From assembly GCA_034437035.1 (NCBI GenBank), contig DAOTUI010000090.1, positions 8,582 through 72,581 of the forward strand: 64,000 nt of DNA, read 5' to 3'. The notes below the pieces were generated by a model that had not been told where the DNA came from, did not search any database, and worked only from the letters and a program-made list of their open reading frames with translations. Origin of the DNA: CAKZQX01 sp034437035 (GTDB taxonomy: Bacteria; Chloroflexota; Chloroflexia; Chloroflexales; Chloroflexaceae). The position numbers and the translations under genes are program-made. Shown here one piece after another: positions 51,806 through 61,007 of this stretch (its first letter is position 1; every line of letters begins with the position of its first letter).

Positions 51806-52801
51806 CTACAATTTCAGGCGCGGATCAAGCGCATCGCGCATCCCATCACCAATAAAGTTAATCGCCAGCGCACACAGCAGCAGCGGCAGGCCCGGCACCA
51901 GCGGCAACCAGGGCTCATTAAACATATTGCTCTGGGCAAAGGCCAGCATATTGCCCCAGGTCGGCGTCGGATCTTGCACGCCAAATCCCAGGAAGCTCAG
52001 GGATGACTCCAGCACCAGGATGGTATTGATCAGCAGGGTAAAATCGACAATGATTGGTGGGTAGGCATTGGGGAAAATATGCTTCAAGATAATCCGTGGG
52101 TTGGATGCGCCCAGCGCCCGCGACGACTCGATATACACCTGCTCGCGCACCGACAGCACCATCCCGCGCATCAGGCGGGCTGTGGGTGTCCAGTTCAACA
52201 GAGCCAGTGCAAGCACCAGCAGCGTCACCTTGCGTGCTTCGGTGTCCGGCACTGCCGTTAACGCCGCCGTAATGCTGACGGCGAAATCGGGGATGGGAAT
52301 AAGATTCTCATTCTGCAGCAGAATCGACGAGAGGATCAGCAGCACAATAAATAAGGGAAAGGTCGAGATAAACTCCAGCGTCCGCGTAATGGCAATATCG
52401 ATCCAGCCACCGAAATAGCCGGCCAGCAACCCCAGGAAGATGCCGGTCAGTACGGCAATGGTTGAGGTGGTCAGCGCTACGGTTAGCGAGACCCGCCCGG
52501 CATACAACACCCGCGTGAAGTAATCCCGCCCCAGGTTATCGGTGCCAAAAATATGCAGTTGCCCCGTATCCGGATCAGCCGTCAGCGGCGTGAGAAAGCG
52601 CCTGGTGATATCGTTCTCGCGCGGCGAGAAGGGCGTCAGGTAGGGCGCAAAAAACGCGGCCAGCAGGATCAGAAGCAGCACCACCAGACTGATCATTGCC
52701 AGGCGATGCCGCCGAAAGCGCCGCAGCACAATCGACCACTGACCCTCGGAGCGCGTATCGCGCAGTTCATCAACGCCGGCAACCGGTGAAGTTGTAGCCA
52801 T
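51806..52801 (-). CDS. oppC: Oligopeptide/dipeptide ABC transporter permease, system 2 (OppC/DppC type)
   Basis: This 331-residue permease has the N-terminal OppC_N helix (HRLAMISLVVLLLILLAAFF), HIFGTDNLGRDYFTRVLYAG, and the EAA loop ESSRALGASNPRIILKHIFPN. It lies 9 bp after oppB and forms the membrane channel with it. Confidence 0.94.
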   Translation of the reverse strand: MATTSPVAGVDELRDTRSEGQWSIVLRRFRRHRLAMISLVVLLLILLAAFFAPYLTPFSPRENDITRRFLTPLTADPDTGQLHIFGTDNLGRDYFTRVLYAGRVSLTVALTTSTIAVLTGIFLGLLAGYFGGWIDIAITRTLEFISTFPLFIVLLILSSILLQNENLIPIPDFAVSITAALTAVPDTEARKVTLLVLALALLNWTPTARLMRGMVLSVREQVYIESSRALGASNPRIILKHIFPNAYPPIIVDFTLLINTILVLESSLSFLGFGVQDPTPTWGNMLAFAQSNMFNEPWLPLVPGLPLLLCALAINFIGDGMRDALDPRLKL

Positions 52802-52810
52802 AGCGCGCTC

Positions 52811-54007
52811 CTACGTCAGCCGGATACGGGGATCGACGACTGTATACAAAATATCGGATATCAAATACCCCAGCAACTGTAGGACAATCGTGATATAGAG
52901 CAGGGCCATTGCGACCATATAATCAAAACGTTCCAGCGCATCCAGCAGCAGTTGCCCCAGGCCCGGCCAGTTAAACACGGCCTCGGTGACGGCGGCCCCC
53001 GCGAAGAGCGTCGGCAAGACCCCGGCCAGCAGCGTAATGAAAGGTATCAGCGCATTACGCAGCGCATGCTTGGCAATCACCAGGCGCTCACGCACACCCT
53101 TGGCCCGCGCGGTTCGCACATAGTCCTGCCGCAACACCTCCAGCATGCTGGCGCGGACGAAGCGACTCCACTGGGCAATACTGACAAAGGTCAGCACCGC
53201 GCAGGGCATAATAAAATGCAGCAGGAAATCGAGCGGTGATCTAGCTTCTACCGTGCCCAGCAGCGGCACGACATAGTCGCGGTTGGCGGTGGCATTGCCC
53301 GATGGCAGGTAGGGCAGGCCGGCATCTTTGGCCCAGACCGCCAGCACCAGGATCAACATAATGCCAAAGAAGAAGGTTGGGAGCGACGCGCCAATAAATG
53401 CCAGGGTGGTCATAAAATAGTCGAAGCGGGAATACTGGCGCACTGCCGAGTAGACCCCGATCACCACGCCAAACAGGATCGCCAGCAGGGTGGAAACCCC
53501 CATCAGCGCCAGGGTGTAGGGCAGGCGGCTCCAGATCAACTGGCTGATCGGGCGGTCGCGCAGAATGACCTGCGACAGGCCAAAATCGCCGAAGAGCACA
53601 CCCCGGCTGACCCGGCGATCTTGAAGCTGGTTCAGCGTGAGTGGTTCGATACACTCCTCGACAATCGCAGTACGTCCGTCGGGATAGGTCAACTGCACCT
53701 GCCCGGTCTGGGTGCAGCCGACGCGCAGATCGGCAAACAACTCTTGCCCGCCAATGTTGATGGGGCCACGGGGGAGACCAACGAACCAGCGGGTAAAGCG
53801 TACCGCCGGATGCAGATCCAGTTCAAAACGTGCCCGGATGCGTGCGATGTCTTCCTCGGTAATACCCTGACCGCCCCCGCGCTGCTGCTGCTGCAATGCC
53901 ACCAGCGGACCACCCGGCGCCAGGTAGAGCAGGGCATACGAGGCAATCGCAGCCAGGAGAATGACTATCAGCATTTGAAAGAGGCGGCGTATCAAAAAGG
54001 TCGTCAT
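52811..54007 (-). CDS. oppB: Oligopeptide/dipeptide ABC transporter permease, system 2 (OppB/DppB type), with insert
   Basis: This 398-residue permease starts MTTFLIRRLFQMLIVI and has an EAA loop DYVRTARAKGVRERLVIAKH. It is about 60-80 residues longer than usual because of an extracytoplasmic insert after helix 1 (about residues 85-135: DLRVGCTQTGQVQLTYPDG, VEECIEPLTLNQLQDR). The insert contains two cysteines that could form a disulfide. It may help to contact the unusual permuted binding protein encoded upstream; that is inference. Confidence 0.92.
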   Translation of the reverse strand: MTTFLIRRLFQMLIVILLAAIASYALLYLAPGGPLVALQQQQRGGGQGITEEDIARIRARFELDLHPAVRFTRWFVGLPRGPINIGGQELFADLRVGCTQTGQVQLTYPDGRTAIVEECIEPLTLNQLQDRRVSRGVLFGDFGLSQVILRDRPISQLIWSRLPYTLALMGVSTLLAILFGVVIGVYSAVRQYSRFDYFMTTLAFIGASLPTFFFGIMLILVLAVWAKDAGLPYLPSGNATANRDYVVPLLGTVEARSPLDFLLHFIMPCAVLTFVSIAQWSRFVRASMLEVLRQDYVRTARAKGVRERLVIAKHALRNALIPFITLLAGVLPTLFAGAAVTEAVFNWPGLGQLLLDALERFDYMVAMALLYITIVLQLLGYLISDILYTVVDPRIRLT

Positions 54008-54036
54008 GGGTCACTTTATTCTAGAAAGATATGGCA

Positions 54037-54059
54037 AGGGGCGGTATTCAACCGCCCCT
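54037..54059 (-). terminator. Hairpin after oppA (system 2)
   Basis: AGGGGCGGT, loop ATTCA, ACCGCCCCT forms a perfect 9-bp stem between the oppA stop and the oppB start. It is the counterpart of the hairpin at 47250-47285 in system 1. Confidence 0.65.
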
Positions 54060-54082
54060 CAGCCACCAGTATGATCTGAGAA

Positions 54083-56107
54083 CTAGGGAACAAAGAGATT
54101 CATATCCATATGCTCCCAGGTCGGACTGGCCTCCAGGAAGGCCTGGATCTCGCCCTGCTCGGCGGCTTCGAGGACTGTCTCAACCTCCGGGCCGGCACCA
54201 AGCGTGGATTTCTCAAGTACATCGATCTCGCCCGTCAGCAACTGGGCCACCGCCTGGTTGGTATCGCCGATGATCTGGATGATCAGATTGGGCACGGCGA
54301 CTTCACCGGCGTAGTACTCAGGATTGGACTCAAAAATCATCCGCTGACCCTTCTGCCACTCCACCAGTCGGTAGGGACCATTGCTCAACGGATTCTCAGC
54401 CACTTCGGGCAAGGTTGCCCATGCCTCTGCCGGAACCTCGGCCAGCGTCATGCCCTGGTACTCACCCGCGGTCTCAATCACCCGATGCGCGGGGTAGGCT
54501 TCCTGGTTTCCGAACTCATTATGCGCCGCCGTGTAGATGAAGTACTCCGGCGGGAGCGCGCCCGGTAGGTAGGTAACGGTGTACTCGGTATCGCCGGCAA
54601 ACTCGATCCCTTCGCGCGACTCGCAGACCTGCAAGCTAACCACCCCGGAGGCCGGATCACAGCGGATCTTCGCTGCCAGTTCAAAGTCCTCCTGCTTCAC
54701 TGGTTCGCCATCTTCCCAGGTCAGCCCATCGACATACTCAAACGTCACCTGGAGTTTGTTCATCTGGAGGGAGTCGCCCTCTTCATAGGTAACGGTTTCA
54801 CCCTCGGCGTTGACCACTTCGACACCGGGTGCCAGTTCCACTGCCTCAGCATCGACGGTCCAGACCATATCGCCCTCGGTGACATCGATCACTTCCAGTT
54901 CTGCACCGCCATTGTCCAGCGTGGGCAACTGCGTGAGCGCTACCGGTTGGTAGTCATAGTTGTACTTGGTGAAGGCGCGGAAGCTGGTCAGGTCGGCAGC
55001 CTGAGACACTGAAGCCGCCGACTCGACCGGCACAAACAGCGTCGTCGGCTCCTGCGAGAAGCCAATCACAATACTATCGCCACCATCCTCCAGCACCCAG
55101 TCGCTGACGCTGGCCGTGGCATACTCGGTCGGATCGGAGACAAAGTTAGTCAGGTTAGGACTGATTGCCTGGGCCTCGAGGCGCTGGAACAGCGGCAGGC
55201 TGACCATATCACTGGTAAATTCCTGCTGGAAGGTTGCATACTCTTCGATCCGCTCTTCACGGTCAAGCGTGTTGTTGGCGGCAATGATCGCCCGACTGGC
55301 GGTTTCATTACACCAGCCCATATAGTTTTGCCCCTCCCAGTTGTTCTCCGGCAGTGGGATCTGGTTACAGGCGTAGAGCGTAACGCCCTTGGGATCAGGT
55401 TCGCCTACCCAGGCATAGGCACCCAACTCAAAGTCGCGCCGCTGCAACCCGGAGTTACCCCCAAACCACCAGGAAGCCGGGGCATGGGTCCGAATAATCT
55501 GGATACCACAGTTATCCAGCAGTTGCTGCTCCAGAATGGTTGCCCAGGTCTGGCGGAACTGCGCATCGGTGGTCGTAAATTTAAGCGAGAGAATATCATT
55601 ATCCTCGTTGGCGCGGATAGCGCCCTCGCCCAACTCCTGACCTTCGGGCAGGGTCCAGCCGGCCTCTTCCAGCAGGGCATTCCCCTGCTCCGGATCAAAC
55701 GGATAGCGGGTAATATCCTCGGCCAGCGCCCAATGATCCTGCGGAATAAAGCTATCCATCAGCAGGCCGGCGCGGGCTTCCTCCTCCAGGAAAGGATAGA
55801 CCGACAGGATCAACTCGGGGCGATTGGTGCAGTAAGCCAGGGCCCGGCGCACATTGATATCGCCCAGCATCGGGTGCGGTTCGGTAAATGAGCCAGTCGC
55901 CGTCTCGGCGACACCCTCAGGGGTTGCATCTGTCACTGGCTCGGCTTCACCTTCGCCGGGAGTAGCGGTGACGACAATCACTTCCGGCTCACTTGTGATA
56001 ACTTCACGCACAACTTCACCGGAACCACCGCCACAGGCAGTCAGCATCAGCGCAATCAGGGCCGGCAGCCCGACGGAAGTGCTTATTTTACGATAGAGCG
56101 GTCGCAT
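54083..56107 (-). CDS. Peptide-type solute-binding lipoprotein (family 5) with circularly permuted domain order, system 2
   Basis: The ATG at 56107 (MRPLYRKIST, SD AAGGAA) gives 674 residues with lipobox LTAC and a linker to about residue 72. The binding domain is in swapped order. Residues about 74-340 are what is normally the C-terminal part: DINVRRALAYCTNRPELI, ALLEEAGWTLPEG, DREERIEEYATFQQE and LPLFQRLEAQAISPNL. Residues about 343-674 are what is normally the N-terminal part: DSIVIGFSQEPTTLF, YVDGLTWEDGEPVKQEDFEL, LSNGPYRLVEWQKGQ, VAQLLTGEIDVLEK and finally TWEHMDMNLF, which in relatives runs straight into the RRALAY segment. Both parts are complete, so the protein can probably fold as a two-lobe binder. 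Confidence 0.88.
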   Translation of the reverse strand: MRPLYRKISTSVGLPALIALMLTACGGGSGEVVREVITSEPEVIVVTATPGEGEAEPVTDATPEGVAETATGSFTEPHPMLGDINVRRALAYCTNRPELILSVYPFLEEEARAGLLMDSFIPQDHWALAEDITRYPFDPEQGNALLEEAGWTLPEGQELGEGAIRANEDNDILSLKFTTTDAQFRQTWATILEQQLLDNCGIQIIRTHAPASWWFGGNSGLQRRDFELGAYAWVGEPDPKGVTLYACNQIPLPENNWEGQNYMGWCNETASRAIIAANNTLDREERIEEYATFQQEFTSDMVSLPLFQRLEAQAISPNLTNFVSDPTEYATASVSDWVLEDGGDSIVIGFSQEPTTLFVPVESAASVSQAADLTSFRAFTKYNYDYQPVALTQLPTLDNGGAELEVIDVTEGDMVWTVDAEAVELAPGVEVVNAEGETVTYEEGDSLQMNKLQVTFEYVDGLTWEDGEPVKQEDFELAAKIRCDPASGVVSLQVCESREGIEFAGDTEYTVTYLPGALPPEYFIYTAAHNEFGNQEAYPAHRVIETAGEYQGMTLAEVPAEAWATLPEVAENPLSNGPYRLVEWQKGQRMIFESNPEYYAGEVAVPNLIIQIIGDTNQAVAQLLTGEIDVLEKSTLGAGPEVETVLEAAEQGEIQAFLEASPTWEHMDMNLFVP

Positions 56108-56414
56108 GAAAAGTATTCCTTCTATTGGAAAATCCTCCAGATCTTCCATCTATCAGTAAAACCACGAGAACCTATGCGGAGAGACCGCAGGAAGAAGCTA
56201 CTCTCGTTGCTGCGCTCACCCCCTTCCTTATCTCCGCAGACGGTAGCACAACTGCGGCGCGAGCAGCACGTTTGCCATATCCGCGTACAGGCTCTGTACA
56301 GGTATCGCAAGATGCGGGGTGGCACATGTCGTTATGCTCAACATTGTGCTACGACATTGGAGCGCGTGAGACCAGCGGCCTCACAATATTTTACTTCGCT
56401 GAGGAATTCCTAAG

Positions 56415-56443
56415 ATTATACTTTGCGCACTTTCCCGTGTCAA
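56415..56443 (-). promoter_or_regulatory. Consensus promoter of opp system 2
   Basis: On the minus strand TTGACA (56443-56438), a 17-bp spacer and TATAAT (56420-56415) are perfect. The leader to the binding-protein start would be about 300 nt. The gap 56108-56532 holds no gene that I can support. Confidence 0.85.
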
Positions 56444-56532
56444 CTGTCACGAACAACAGTATCAGGCGCAATCAATTGTGCGCAATTCCCCAATGACGAT
56501 GCGCCAGGCGTTTGTTGTTCGGGGTCTAGCCG

Positions 56533-57447
56533 TCATAAAACCATCCCCGCAATCGCAACCCCAAACAGTATCTGGATCACCACCGAGGCCAGTGTGAGCA
56601 GGCGTGCGCCGGACGGTTCACGCCGGTAGAGCGTCAGGCCGACCCCGGTATTGAGCAGGCTCAACAGCAATGCCGCCAGGGGTAGAAAAAGTACCTGATG
56701 CCGGGGGCGCAGTTCGGCCACCTGCCCCGCCGCGTTAAACCGCATCTCAATTGTTGCTGCCAGGTCGGGATACTGTGCCGCCAGCCAGCCCAGCAGCAAC
56801 AGATTTAGCCCGAAGGCCAGCAGTAGGGTCCAGCGCACCAGCGGATCATTCCAGAAAGCATAGGAGAACACCCGCCCGGTTTCGATCCGGGAGGTCAGCG
56901 GCTTGACCACGCCCAGTTTCCGCCGCTGCTCCAGATCCTGCACAAAGGCATCCTGTTCCCGGGGCGAGATGGCATAGGCATCGCCGGAGGTCTTGATCAG
57001 CAGTGCCTTTTTGGGCGACCGCGTGGAGAAGAGATGCAACTGCTGTCCGCCGGCGGTGCGCCCCTGCCCCCAGTAGTAGCCAATCCCCTGCACCGGTCGC
57101 CAGGGCATACGCGCCCCCGGCGCACCGATATCCACCCGCTCGATCTGCGAGAGCGGTATGACGGCCCGGTTGCCCAGCCAGCGCACATACACGCCGTTGC
57201 GGTCCATTTCGTAGACGAGGGTGAACCCGCCGATGACGCGGTAGGCCAGCAGTCCCACCAGGAGCAGCAGTCCGATCAGGAGCAGCAGATCACCATAGAG
57301 ATTCAGGTTGACCGGCCACTCGTCCGGTGCGCGCGTCAGCGTCTGCGCAAAGCGGAAGCCGACATACCCCGCGCCTGCCAGTGCCCCCAGCAGCAGCAGC
57401 AGACCAAACCAGAGGCCGAGCGCAAATTTTGGTTTCCAGCGGCGCAT
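56533..57447 (-). CDS. Membrane protein with bacterial PH-like domain
   Basis: This 304-residue protein has two N-terminal helices (about 8-30 and 50-72), a soluble beta-rich segment (about 73-180: MDRNGVYVRWLGNRAVIPLSQIERVDI) like bacterial PH (bPH2) domains, then further helices with DPLVRWTLLLAFGLNLLLLG and RFNAAGQVAEL. This combination is seen in bPH/DUF1648-like membrane proteins. Its start codon shares one base with the stop of the foldase gene (TGATG), so it is translationally coupled. Confidence 0.75.
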   Translation of the reverse strand: MRRWKPKFALGLWFGLLLLLGALAGAGYVGFRFAQTLTRAPDEWPVNLNLYGDLLLLIGLLLLVGLLAYRVIGGFTLVYEMDRNGVYVRWLGNRAVIPLSQIERVDIGAPGARMPWRPVQGIGYYWGQGRTAGGQQLHLFSTRSPKKALLIKTSGDAYAISPREQDAFVQDLEQRRKLGVVKPLTSRIETGRVFSYAFWNDPLVRWTLLLAFGLNLLLLGWLAAQYPDLAATIEMRFNAAGQVAELRPRHQVLFLPLAALLLSLLNTGVGLTLYRREPSGARLLTLASVVIQILFGVAIAGMVL

Positions 57448-59252
57448 CAGGGCGTGGGCTCCTCGGCATCCGCCGCAGTTGTTGCTGTCGGCGTGGCGGC
57501 ATCCTCGTCCTCGTCGGCTTCCACCTCCGGCGTTTCCGCCGGCGTGGCCGCGTCCTCGTTCGCCTCCCCCTCATCTGCCGCCGGCGTGGCGGCGTCCTCG
57601 TCTTCGTCCGACTCTGCCGACGGTGTTTCCGTGGGCAGCGTCGGTCCAAAACCGTCGTCCGTATCCTCGATTAACCCCGGCGTCGGCTCCAGCGTCGGTG
57701 CCGGCATGGGTGTCGGTACCGCTGTCGGCGGTCCCGGCAGATACTCCGGCTCCGGTGTTGGCATTGCCGTTGCCTCAGCCGTGGGTGTGGGCGCGGGGAA
57801 GCGCTCGATGGTCAGATCCGCGCGCTGCTCTTCCAGCCAGGTTTCAAATGCCTCGGCCCGTTCCTCACTCAGTTGCTGCTCCTCGTCGGGAATTTCAACC
57901 TCGGTCACTTCAACAATATGCCGGCCAAACTGGGTACGGATTGGCTCACTGATCGCGCCTTCTTCGAGATCAAAGGCAGTCTCGACCAGTTCCGGAAGGT
58001 AGACCGCCCCACTCTCGGTAACGCCCTCCGCATCGAAGAAGCCCAGGTCGCCACCGGCTTCACGCGAACCGGGATCATCGGATGCCTCGGCCGCCAGTTC
58101 GGCAAAGTCTGCTCCCGCGCGCAACTCTTCAACAATCTCTGCGGCCTCGTCCCGCCGTTCGGCATAGAGCAGATCGATCTCCTCCTCGGTAGCATCTGCG
58201 GGGGCATCCACTGCCAGCAAGATCTGGCGGGCGCGCACCCGCCGGCGCTCGTCGGTGGGGGTAAAGCTGTCGGCGGGAACCAGTTCGGCCTGCACCCGCT
58301 GGGTCAACAGTTGCCGGCGATACTGCTCTTCCAACCCCTCCGCAAAATCTGCCCGAGTCAGGTTGACCTCCTGCTCAAGCAGTTGAATTTCGGTTTCAAA
58401 GCGGCTGTAGAGCGCGTCGATGATCTCGGGGGCCTGCTCGTTGGCGACATCCGGCTCCGGTGTCGGGCGCGGTGTGTCGGTCGGCGCGGGCGTGTCGGTG
58501 ATGGTTGGCGTCAGCGTTGGGCCACCCGGCGTTACCGTCGGGGAAGGTGTGACTGTGGCGGTGGCCGTCTCCGTCGTCTCGGGTGTTTCATCTTCGTCCG
58601 CAGCTACCTCGGCGGTTGTGTCGCCGGCAACCGTACCCGTAACCTCGGCGGTTCCGGTCAGCGTTTCGGTTGCGGTGACGGGGGCGGCCGGTTCCGGCAG
58701 AAATATTGGCCCCAGTTCCTGCACGATTTGCTGATTTACATCGGTCGTGCTGACTTCGATCTCCATTTCGGCCGCACCGCTCTGGATAACCTGTTCCTCG
58801 ATCCAGTCATTAACGGTCTGCTCATTAATATCTGTGTCGCGGACTGTGCCCGCCTGCAGATTAACGGCGGGATTCCGCTCGGCCAGTTGCCCGCCAAACT
58901 GCGGGTTATCGCCAAACAGTACCTGCAACTGCACATTCTGGACAACTTCCTGCGCCAGATCGTAGCGTCGCTCCTGCCAATATTCCTGGCGCGTCAGCGT
59001 GGTACTGCCGACGCGGGCCACCGGCCGGCTGGGCGTCCAGAGTTGATCGTAAGAAATCCCGATAATCAGGGTCAGCACTGTCAGACCAACCGCCACGCCG
59101 ACGATAGTAATAACCATCCGCTGCCGGCGTTCTTCGCGCCGCTTCTTCGAGAGCGTACGCTGTGAAGGTCGTCGGGCAATGGACTGATTCTTGCCGCCTG
59201 CGGCCTGTGCGCCTTTTCCCTTCTTCTGGGGGTTCTTTGATGCGTCAGACAT
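57447..59252 (-). CDS. Membrane-anchored SurA/PrsA-like peptidyl-prolyl isomerase
   Basis: The ATG at 59252 follows AGGA and gives 601 residues. A basic cytosolic N-terminus (about 1-43) precedes one helix (VITIVGVAVGLTVLTLIIGI). A SurA_N-like helical region follows, then a Thr/Pro/Ala-rich insert (about 190-255) and a parvulin rotamase domain (about 320-430: RARQILLAVDAPADAT, GADFAELAAEASDDPGS, GGDLGFFDAEG, FGRHIVEVTE). The last 130 residues are very acidic and repetitive (EDEDAATP blocks). It likely folds proteins outside the membrane. Confidence 0.9.
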   Translation of the reverse strand: MSDASKNPQKKGKGAQAAGGKNQSIARRPSQRTLSKKRREERRQRMVITIVGVAVGLTVLTLIIGISYDQLWTPSRPVARVGSTTLTRQEYWQERRYDLAQEVVQNVQLQVLFGDNPQFGGQLAERNPAVNLQAGTVRDTDINEQTVNDWIEEQVIQSGAAEMEIEVSTTDVNQQIVQELGPIFLPEPAAPVTATETLTGTAEVTGTVAGDTTAEVAADEDETPETTETATATVTPSPTVTPGGPTLTPTITDTPAPTDTPRPTPEPDVANEQAPEIIDALYSRFETEIQLLEQEVNLTRADFAEGLEEQYRRQLLTQRVQAELVPADSFTPTDERRRVRARQILLAVDAPADATEEEIDLLYAERRDEAAEIVEELRAGADFAELAAEASDDPGSREAGGDLGFFDAEGVTESGAVYLPELVETAFDLEEGAISEPIRTQFGRHIVEVTEVEIPDEEQQLSEERAEAFETWLEEQRADLTIERFPAPTPTAEATAMPTPEPEYLPGPPTAVPTPMPAPTLEPTPGLIEDTDDGFGPTLPTETPSAESDEDEDAATPAADEGEANEDAATPAETPEVEADEDEDAATPTATTAADAEEPTP

Positions 59253-59561
59253 TGGGTGTCCTGTGATATACAATTCGGCAGCATGCGTACGCTCCCGACG
59301 GTACAGGAACGCATGCGCCGCCCCTACAAGATAGCTCCAACAAAAATACGGTCAGGTGCAACCAGCCCAACCATCAGCCTGTGTGCCGACGCCTGATACT
59401 GCCCAACTGACCGCCGGAAAGGTCGTTCTACCGAAACATCGTTCACCCATGCAGTCGGCACGGGCGAAGCATGGCGCACATCCTGAGTGAAGGGGCGGCG
59501 CGCATACCTGCCGGCAGCGTACGCCGCTCCTCCACTCAGAATGAGCGATCCTGGTATCGTC

Positions 59562-60044
59562 TTAAAAGGGGATATCTTCATCTCCGATATCGGGGGGAGG
59601 GTCGTAACTACGATTTGACGATGACGATGATGATGAGCGAGGAGTATCACGATCACGCGACGGTGGGTCATAGTTGCTGCTGCTACTGGACGCGCTCTCG
59701 CGGGCCGTGCGGCTCTCAAGAATAATCATATCACTGGCGACGACCTCGGTTTTATAGCGCATATGCCCACTCTGATGATCCTCCCAGGAGCGGGTTTGCA
59801 ACCGCCCCTCGAGATAGACCCGCGCACCCTTGGAGAGATACTGATTACAAATTTCAGCCAGTTTATTCCAGGTGACAACACTGAACCACTCGGTATCCTC
59901 GCGTGGCTCACCATTGCTGTCTTTCCACTGACGGCTGGAAGCGACCCGGAAAGTCGTTACCGGACTTCCACTTGGCGTATAGCGCATCTCAGGCTCAGTC
60001 CCCAGGCGACCAATGATCATCACCTTATTCAAATCCTTAGCCAT
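59562..60044 (-). CDS. ssb: Single-stranded DNA-binding protein
   Basis: This 160-residue SSB has the OB fold at residues 1-110 (NKVMIIGRLGTEPEMRYTPSG, VTWNKLAEICNQYLSKGARV, GRLQTRSWED), a serine-rich linker with repeated YDPP motifs, and the acidic tip GDEDIPF that recruits partner proteins. It lies about 140 bp downstream of rpsF, the usual rpsF-ssb arrangement; rpsR is not next to it. The 309-bp gap to the foldase gene (59253-59561) shows nothing that I can name. Confidence 0.97.
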   Translation of the reverse strand: MAKDLNKVMIIGRLGTEPEMRYTPSGSPVTTFRVASSRQWKDSNGEPREDTEWFSVVTWNKLAEICNQYLSKGARVYLEGRLQTRSWEDHQSGHMRYKTEVVASDMIILESRTARESASSSSSNYDPPSRDRDTPRSSSSSSSNRSYDPPPDIGDEDIPF

Positions 60045-60186
60045 CGTATACTCCCTGGTTAATGCATACCATCATCATCATCACTATACCCATGACAGCT
60101 TACACTCACGCATATTGACTAGTTCACCCAGCGCATCAACCTGGCATCCATGCGCGACATGCTACGAAGACATACGCACTATGCCA

Positions 60187-60660
60187 CTACTCCTCTTCAT
60201 CCGTGTACGTGCCTTCTTCGTCTTCGTCGGCATACTCATCTTCAGCACCACCCGCAGGGACCGGCTCCAACTCCTCTTCCTCTTCGGTTTCTTCGTCCGG
60301 CTCGTCCTGACCCTTATCTTTACGATCGATCACCGTAATCAGGTAACGCAAGATCCCATCGGTAAGCTTCAATGCGCGCTCAAGCTCACCAATGCGTGAG
60401 GCAAACAGGCTAAAGTGCAGCAACACATAGAAACCTTCCGTAAAGCTGCGGCGACTACCTTCACCGCCGGCATACGCGCGAATAGGGTAGGCCAGCTTGC
60501 GCCGCCCCCAGGGTGTACTCTGGTCTACCGCCGTAATCGAACCGCCCTCGGCCTCAATCGTCTGCTGCAACCGCTCGAGAATGCCGGTAACATCCTCTTC
60601 ACCCGAATGCAACGGACTAATAATAAACACCATTTCATAATCACGCCGACGTTCGCGCAC
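60187..60660 (-). CDS. rpsF: 30S ribosomal protein S6
   Basis: The start is GTG at 60660 because GAGGAGG lies 5-6 nt upstream and MRERRRDYEMVFII matches S6 N-termini; a longer frame to 60771 is rejected. The 157-residue protein has the S6 core (PWGRRKLAYPI, GFYVLLHFSLF, LERALKLTDGILRYLI) and a long acidic C-terminal tail (EEEEELEP...). It binds S18 and the central domain of 16S rRNA. It forms an operon with ssb. Confidence 0.95.
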   Translation of the reverse strand: MRERRRDYEMVFIISPLHSGEEDVTGILERLQQTIEAEGGSITAVDQSTPWGRRKLAYPIRAYAGGEGSRRSFTEGFYVLLHFSLFASRIGELERALKLTDGILRYLITVIDRKDKGQDEPDEETEEEEELEPVPAGGAEDEYADEDEEGTYTDEEE

Positions 60661-60794
60661 TCGATCCTCCTCTGGTATTGCTCCACTCGTCGAACTGTAG
60701 CGCCTGCAACAGGCGATTTCCGGCGGCGCGCTGCCGTACAGTGCGGTGAAGCAGAAAGAAATACTTAACAATCAATTGTTATTGACAGCAGGTG

Positions 60795-60823
60795 ATTATA
60801 GCATGTGAGTCATCCTGACGCAA
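60795..60823 (-). promoter_or_regulatory. Promoter of rpsF-ssb
   Basis: On the minus strand TTGCGT, a 17-bp spacer and TATAAT within TGCTATAAT lie about 135 bp before the rpsF start. Confidence 0.65.
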
Positions 60824-60838
60824 ACCTCATTATCGCCA

Positions 60839-61000
60839 GGACATACGCAGTGGGTATGCAAACCGGGCGTTTGATCCGCTGGGAGCCCGATGCGCCTGCG
60901 GCAGCATGGTACTCTTTTGATCTTTTTCACCCTGCTTGAGGCGAAACCGGCCTGCGGGTCCGGCAGGAGGACTGGAACAGTCCGCACCGCGTAAGTCGTA
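60839..61000 (-). repeat. Nested-palindrome element, damaged copy I (first of tandem array)
   Basis: The left part is in inverted orientation (CGCCTGCGGCAGCATGGTAC at about 60892-60911, then CTTTTTCAC). The right arm of the central hairpin is deleted and replaced by unrelated sequence. The right end is normal (CACCGCGTAAGTCGTA). It is joined to copy J through TTATTGA. Confidence 0.75.
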
Positions 61001-61007
61001 TTATTGA

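Noticed and set aside
57873..59165. 430-codon open frame antisense to the foldase gene
   Set aside because: It arises from the repetitive Thr/Pro/Glu codons of the foldase on the other strand; no recognisable domain.
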